A stretch of DNA of 64,000 nt, taken from the NCBI GenBank assembly GCA_965200005.1, contig OZ241331.1, positions 682,001-746,000 of the forward strand, in the 5' to 3' direction. Position 1 is the first letter of the stretch, and every line of letters begins with the position of its first letter. The position numbers and the translations under genes were made by a program. Below the pieces are notes generated by a model. The model saw only the letters and a list, made by a program, of their open reading frames with translations, was not told the origin of the DNA and did not search any database. The stretch comes from Aldehydirespirator sp965200005. Lineage in GTDB: Bacteria; Actinomycetota; Acidimicrobiia; Acidimicrobiales; Aldehydirespiratoraceae. This document shows positions 59,805 to 64,000 of the stretch, in pieces.

Positions 59805-60287
59805 GTGGCGGCCGTTGTTCCGAATTTGTGGTTTGACACTGAGGCGCTCGAGGCTGCTGAGTTCTATGTGTCTGTGTTTCCCAATTCCCGGATCACCGAT
59901 GTCAGCCGTTATGGCGAGGCAGGGATGCGTGAAGCGGGAACGGTCATGACGGTCGACTTTGAACTGAACGGCCAGCCCTTCACTGCCATCAATGGTGGGC
60001 CTCAGTTCAAGTTTGATGAAGCTGTCTCGTTCCTAATCCCGTGCGCCGATCAAGCAGAAGTCGATCACTACTGGGACGCTCTCACCGACGGAGGATCCGA
60101 GAGCCAGTGCGGGTGGCTGAAGGATCGCTACGGTCTGTCGTGGCAGGTCTGCCCCACCGAATTGGGTGAACTACTGGGTGATCCCAACCCAGATCGAGCC
60201 AGCCGAGCAATGCAAGCCATGCTCAACATGACAAAGATCGAACTAGCCACCCTCCGAGCCGCCGCCAACGGGTCGACGCCCGACTGA
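59805..60287 (+). CDS. PhnB-like VOC family protein
   Basis: 160 residues from a GTG at 59805. VOC fold of the PhnB/3-demethylubiquinone methyltransferase-like type: NLWFDTEALEAAEFYVSVF and NSRITDVSRYGEAG, then LNGQPFTAINGGPQFKF, and GGSESQCGWLKDRYGLSWQV. Enzymatic role unproven in this family. A diverged copy of its 3' end exists at 58298-58453. Confidence 0.85.
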   Translation: MAAVVPNLWFDTEALEAAEFYVSVFPNSRITDVSRYGEAGMREAGTVMTVDFELNGQPFTAINGGPQFKFDEAVSFLIPCADQAEVDHYWDALTDGGSESQCGWLKDRYGLSWQVCPTELGELLGDPNPDRASRAMQAMLNMTKIELATLRAAANGSTPD

Positions 60288-60374
60288 CACGACGCTCCTC
60301 GTGTAAGTCGGCAGTAGTCGGAACAGACCACCACTAGGCATCAACGCCGATGCGCTGTGGCTCGGAGTCTGTTC

Positions 60375-60800
60375 TCAAGGCCACCGTCGTGTCAGACGCT
60401 CTGACCCAATCACATACGCGTAGGGTCCCGGCTCCTTGATGCGGGCCAGCATGTCCGCAAAGTTCCTTTCAAGACGTGCGACCATTTGTTTGCCCGTCAG
60501 ATTGGCATTGTTGTAAGCGAAGAGACGGAGATTGGACTTTGCAAGCACTTCCTGGTGGTCGAAGATCAGGGACTTGTCCTTAGTCAATGCGACCCAGCCC
60601 TCCCGATCGGCTCGCCGCATCCATGTTGGATCCGAGATCCACTGGTCCGTACCGTCGGGATACACCTCAAACATCGGCACGACTTCGTACCCCAAGCCCC
60701 GTATGGCGTTCGGAATGTTGTACCGGCCTAGGGCTCGGTCGACGAAGAAGGTTGGTTCGGACTCAGGGCGCGAGGGGCATTCCTGGCCAGATGGCGGCAA
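60375..60800 (-). CDS. PIN-like (Mut7-C/DUF5615-type) toxin
   Basis: 141 residues. The sequence FFVDRALGRYNIPNAIRGLG, then VALTKDKSLIFDHQ and RLFAYNNANLTGK, matches the PIN-like toxins that pair with DUF433/MerR-like antitoxins (VapC45-like). It overlaps the antitoxin gene by 38 bp, which indicates tight coupling. Probable RNase toxin. Confidence 0.78.
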   Translation of the reverse strand: MPPSGQECPSRPESEPTFFVDRALGRYNIPNAIRGLGYEVVPMFEVYPDGTDQWISDPTWMRRADREGWVALTKDKSLIFDHQEVLAKSNLRLFAYNNANLTGKQMVARLERNFADMLARIKEPGPYAYVIGSERLTRRWP

Positions 60801-61467
60801 GGCCTTCCCTTAGGTCTTCTATGGGTGTGTCGAAGTCTGCGGAGATCGAGGAAAGCGACTCGCCGGCGGCCGCTCGGGATCTAACTGCTGAGAGTGGTGC
60901 CCCTCCGTTCATGAACAGAGCATCACCCAAAGCAACATCGGGAAGCACCCGCAGCAGACGCCTCTTGGTAACAGGCAGGATTAGCTCAGTAGCCCAAGCG
61001 TCATCGAAAGTGATTCGTTTCAGGTAATGGTCGACTACCTCGTGAAAGACGCTCTGACCTGACGACACCACCGTCAGCAGTCTGAGTTGTTTATCGCCGG
61101 CCTGGTCCGCATACCGGTAAAGGATGTCAGCCCCATCGGTGTACAGGTGGCGAGAAGCAAGAGCGTGTTCAAGTTCGCCTTGCGACGCCAACACTTCGAG
61201 CGCCTTGCGGACTCGTTGCAGTGACACTCCCCTTTTGCGAAATGCTTGAACAACAGTGGCCTCTGCCAATCCAATGAACGGAATGCGGCGCTTGTCGTGC
61301 GGCTTGCGGTCCAGTGTCGTGATGATCGAGGGATGATCACCACCCTTGTCGTTAGCAGTCGCCCGAGCCTGCGACCAGGCGCGCAACGTCGATGGGTTCA
61401 TTCCCACTAGACGCGCTGCTCCGGCGACTGAGTAGAGCGGGCGGGTGAATCGTTCGTCGTTGATCAC
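60763..61467 (-). CDS. MerR-like/DUF433 antitoxin
   Basis: 234 residues. The N-terminal helix-turn-helix is YSVAGAARLVGMNPSTLRAW (MerR-like). The C-terminal ~70 residues (GGAPLSAVRSRAAAGESLSS, with FDTPIEDLREGLAA) match DUF433 antitoxins. It overlaps the downstream PIN-like toxin by 38 bp. Antitoxin and autoregulator are the likely roles. Confidence 0.8.
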   Translation of the reverse strand: MINDERFTRPLYSVAGAARLVGMNPSTLRAWSQARATANDKGGDHPSIITTLDRKPHDKRRIPFIGLAEATVVQAFRKRGVSLQRVRKALEVLASQGELEHALASRHLYTDGADILYRYADQAGDKQLRLLTVVSSGQSVFHEVVDHYLKRITFDDAWATELILPVTKRRLLRVLPDVALGDALFMNGGAPLSAVRSRAAAGESLSSISADFDTPIEDLREGLAAIWPGMPLAP

Positions 61468-61864
61468 AGCCCTCCCGTCATGAACCTGGATTCAGGTAGA
61501 TGCGAACTCGGTCCACGTAACCGCAGATCGTAATGAACACACCCTCACCTTGATGGGATAGCCAATTCGGTCGCGATGACTCGGAACGCACCACCGACAA
61601 CGCTTTGAGGTCACTATCAGACCGACACGATCAAAATGGATCGGCATCCAGTATTTCAGGTTTGTGGATTACGAAGTCGAGTTCGTGTTTCCCTCACGGG
61701 CAGGGCTGAGTCTTGCGGGCTTATCGGCCTTCGCTTGAGCTTCCCTCGTCCTGTCTGGTTAGGTGTCTGCAAGGGTGAGCTACCCACGGTTACGGAGGTG
61801 TGTTCCTGCCGGTGCTTGCCATTACTTCCCGTCGCTTCGCTGTGGCCCTGCACTTGCTCCTCAC

Positions 61865-61895
61865 GGTGCTTCGCAGGCGTGAGAGGACGATCTGA
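61865..61895. repeat. 31-bp direct repeat, copy 1
   Basis: Identical to 61938-61968, same orientation, 42-bp spacer between the copies. Begins ggtgcttcgc. Confidence 0.92.
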
Positions 61896-61937
61896 TCTGA
61901 CGAAGGTGTGATCCCGTACCTGTCAACGGCGGCTCCT

Positions 61938-61968
61938 GGTGCTTCGCAGGCGTGAGAGGACGATCTGA
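61938..61968. repeat. 31-bp direct repeat, copy 2
   Basis: Identical to 61865-61895, same orientation. Two copies only. Confidence 0.92.
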
Positions 61969-62125
61969 CGACGAAAGCGAATGGTGCCGATGCACTTGCT
62001 GCTCACTGTGCCGTGTAACCGGTTTGCAAGCCTCGGATGTGCGGGGATCTTTCTCTGGCATCAACATGTAGCGCGCGGCTCATAGGGAATCAGAGTCCGA
62101 TGTCGTAGGGGAGGGTTATTGTCGG

Positions 62126-64000
62126 ATGGTTGTGGATGACTTTCTGATCGAGCGGAATCCGAAAACGTGGGGTTTACCAAAGGGGTTTCCGAGGTCGTTG
62201 CGGCCTGGGGGCATGTTTGAGCAGGAGGTGCCTAGCGGTCTGGAAGTGGTGCTCGTACAGGCGCGAAGCAAGCCGTCTAGTGGGGAACTGCGGACAGGTT
62301 GGAGCAAGCGGCGAGGAGGGCGTGCTACCCCGGTGCTGCTCGTGGCCTTCTACCGCACGAACGGCGAAGAGAGAGTTGCGCTGTGCGGCCCGACTGGTGA
62401 CGAGCCGCTCGTGCAATTCGACATTGAGCCCTCGCAGGCGGAGCGGCTCGCAGAAGTAGCACTGCGGGAACCGTCGCATCACGCTGCGACACGTTTCTTG
62501 CTGTCAGCACTACCGGAACTCGACTCTCCGTTCCCTGGGCTGCGCAACGTCGGCCTGCTCGCCACGCAAGAACTCAAGTCAGGCGTACCCAGACGCTCCG
62601 ACTGGAAGTCCGCAACTACGAAGTCTCGGCCGCTGCTGGCACACCGAGGACGCAAGCTCGTCAAGCAGTTGGGTTTCGAGATCTGCACACTTGCCACCAA
62701 CGCCAAAGTGTTGACGGTCGGTGGCCGCAAGCAAGCGGTGGCGGTGTTCTGTGATGACAACGAGCCGTTCGACGTGCCCTCGGCACGCTTCGACAGCGCC
62801 TCACCAGTCTCTCGTGCCCTAGCACTCGCCGATCAAGAGAACGTCGACTGGGTCGTGTTGACCCGCGCGTCAGAGATCCGTCTATATGCGGCGCGCCGTG
62901 ACACCGGGGTCGGCCGGAAGGGTCGAGCCGAGACGTTCATCGAACTCAACCTTGCGCTGTTGCCCGCCGAGAAGGCGGGGTACCTACATCTATTGTTCTC
63001 TGCTGACGCATTGATGCGGGAAGGCACGCTCGCCGAGATTCTTGAACACTCCGCAGACTTCTCAGCCGATCTAGCTGAGCGTCTGCGAGAGCGCGTGTAT
63101 CACGAAACAGTCCCAGCACTCGCTAAGGCAGTCTCTAGACGGCTCTCCCAAAGCCAAGACACGTCCGATCTCACTGAAGCCGATCTCGCCGAGGCGTACG
63201 AGCAGGTCATGGTGATCTTGTTCCGCTTGCTGTTCGTGGCATACGCCGAAGACAAAGACCTGCTGCCGTACCGCAAGAACTCGAAGTACGAGCTTCACTC
63301 ACTGTCACGCATCGCTCGCAGCCTCACTGAAGACAAGCGATCACGTCACTTGCGCTACGACCAGCGAGCCACTGATCTATGGGACGATGTCAGACAACTC
63401 TGGCGGGTGATCAGTCGGGGTAATCGAAGCTGGGGAGTCCCGGAGTACAACGGCAGCCTTTTCTCAAGCGATCCCGAAGTGAGCCGTCCGGGTTCCGCCA
63501 TAAAGGAGATTGAACTCACGGATGCTGAGTTCGCTCCGGCACTCGCTGCGCTGCTGGTGGACGACGGCCCCGAAGGCTATGGACCAGTCGACTTTCGATC
63601 GCTGTCGGTGCGTGAGTTCGGCACCATCTATGAAGGTCTGCTGGAGTCACGACTCTCTGTCGCACAGGACGATCTTGCCCTCAAGAAACTGAAGGGTCAG
63701 TTCCAGTACGTCCCGTTCTGGAAGCAGGTCAAGGGCAAACCAGATCTCGTTCCGATCACCAAGAACGCCACCATTGAGGTGTCGGCAGGCGAGATCTACT
63801 TCCATAACCGCTCTGGTGTTCGCAAGGCCACCGGCTCGTATTTCACCAAGCCCTTTGCGGTTGAACATCTGCTTGATCACGCTCTTGAACCAGCGCTAGA
63901 CGACCACCTAGCTCGACTCGACGAACTGCGTGAAGCAGGTGATGACGCCAAGGTAGCGAAGTCGTTCTTTGACTTCCGCTGCGCGGACATCGCCATGGGG
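62126..64000 (+). CDS. Eco57I-like DNA methyltransferase/restriction protein, C-terminus beyond right edge
   Basis: Open frame of 625 residues from ATG at 62126 (a GTG at 62132 is also possible) running off the window. The middle contains LFRLLFVAYAEDKDLLPY near residue 373, typical of Eco57I-type methylases, and VSAGEIYFHNRSGVRKATGS then YFTKPFAVEHLL near residue 570. The sequence ends at FFDFRCADIAMG, the start of the SAM-binding motif I expected to continue as SGHF. The N-terminal ~370 residues look like a recognition or nuclease region. Type IIG restriction, BREX or DISARM membership would be decided by downstream genes. Sole member visible here. Confidence 0.85.
   Translation, partial: MVVDDFLIERNPKTWGLPKGFPRSLRPGGMFEQEVPSGLEVVLVQARSKPSSGELRTGWSKRRGGRATPVLLVAFYRTNGEERVALCGPTGDEPLVQFDIEPSQAERLAEVALREPSHHAATRFLLSALPELDSPFPGLRNVGLLATQELKSGVPRRSDWKSATTKSRPLLAHRGRKLVKQLGFEICTLATNAKVLTVGGRKQAVAVFCDDNEPFDVPSARFDSASPVSRALALADQENVDWVVLTRASEIRLYAARRDTGVGRKGRAETFIELNLALLPAEKAGYLHLLFSADALMREGTLAEILEHSADFSADLAERLRERVYHETVPALAKAVSRRLSQSQDTSDLTEADLAEAYEQVMVILFRLLFVAYAEDKDLLPYRKNSKYELHSLSRIARSLTEDKRSRHLRYDQRATDLWDDVRQLWRVISRGNRSWGVPEYNGSLFSSDPEVSRPGSAIKEIELTDAEFAPALAALLVDDGPEGYGPVDFRSLSVREFGTIYEGLLESRLSVAQDDLALKKLKGQFQYVPFWKQVKGKPDLVPITKNATIEVSAGEIYFHNRSGVRKATGSYFTKPFAVEHLLDHALEPALDDHLARLDELREAGDDAKVAKSFFDFRCADIAMG

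Larger units (their letters stand above)
61468..62125. other. Non-coding region with short direct repeats
   Basis: 658 bases without a gene I can support. It contains a perfect 31-bp direct repeat (61865-61895 and 61938-61968) and looser repeats of cacttgctcctcacggtgc. A ggggagggtt site near 62107-62116 probably serves the downstream methyltransferase gene. No tRNA or CRISPR pattern was found. Confidence 0.6.

Noticed and set aside
59740..59949. A 69-residue plus-strand reading frame overlapping the PhnB-like gene
   Set aside because: It runs in another frame over the start of a family-recognised gene.
61660..61720. A tRNA-like or attachment-site-like stretch near the direct repeats
   Set aside because: No cloverleaf could be drawn; only a loose T-arm-like match.
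61865..61968. The 31-bp repeats as a CRISPR array
   Set aside because: Only two copies with one 42-base spacer, no cas genes nearby, and no palindromic repeat ends.

Overview
The window is a chromosomal segment of a moderately high-GC bacterium, most likely an actinobacterium and plausibly of the class Acidimicrobiia. The indicators are a dnaK-grpE-dnaJ-hspR-clpB heat-shock operon of the HspR type, clpS followed by a DUF2017 gene, an oligoribonuclease gene, paired crcB genes, an aa3-type oxidase cluster with a subunit II carrying its own cytochrome c domain, and frequent GTG/TTG starts. The lineage is inferred from gene content; there is no rRNA gene to confirm it.

Layout. 1-9770 (minus strand): one long operon encoding an HpaB-type flavin monooxygenase, a UbiD-type decarboxylase, a FadR/FCD-type GntR regulator, an amidohydrolase-2 protein, a GlcG/HbpS protein and a dipeptide/oligopeptide-type ABC importer whose ATPase runs off the left edge. 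Its promoter at about 9817-9845 has a near-perfect TTGTC-T-GACAA operator on the -10 box, and an MFS transporter is divergent. 11072-12332: a Fic gene bracketed by 50-bp direct repeats. 12414-14927: a flavin reductase, an EamA permease and a Panacea-type toxin-antitoxin pair. 15125-26476: housekeeping genes (asd, lysC, dut, orn, pdxH, crcB pair, serS) and a TlpA/CcdA thiol-redox pair. 26603-28534: small secreted proteins, including a chimera ending in an FtsX-type permease tail. 28775-40981: a double Lrp/AsnC regulator, then the cytochrome c oxidase and heme A biogenesis cluster, which contains a second subunit-I-like protein lacking nearly all metal ligands, then clpS and DUF2017. 41046-41519: tRNA-Glu, tRNA-Asp and tRNA-Phe. 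41801-54592: cytochrome P450, malic enzyme, purB, purA and the heat-shock operon. 54841-64000: phosphoglycerate mutase followed by an accessory region with intact and decayed toxin-antitoxin genes, relic gene fragments, short direct repeats and, at the right edge, the start of a large Eco57I-like DNA methyltransferase.

How it fits together. The left operon looks like a regulated uptake-and-degradation unit for an aromatic or related acid, with the flavin reductase at 12414 a possible partner of the monooxygenase. The central cluster builds a terminal oxidase: heme O and A synthesis (CtaB, CtaA), catalytic subunits (CtaC/D/E/F), copper-insertion factor CtaG, plus three extra membrane proteins including the ligand-less subunit I paralog. 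The right end behaves like a small accessory island: pieces of a PIN toxin/HTH antitoxin operon and of a PhnB-like gene recur there in degraded form, one fragment extends the C-terminus of phosphoglycerate mutase, and a restriction- or defence-type methyltransferase follows.

All calls come from reading the sequence and from knowledge of protein families; no database search was run. The least certain points are exact start codons, substrates of transporters and catabolic enzymes, and functions of the hypothetical proteins.
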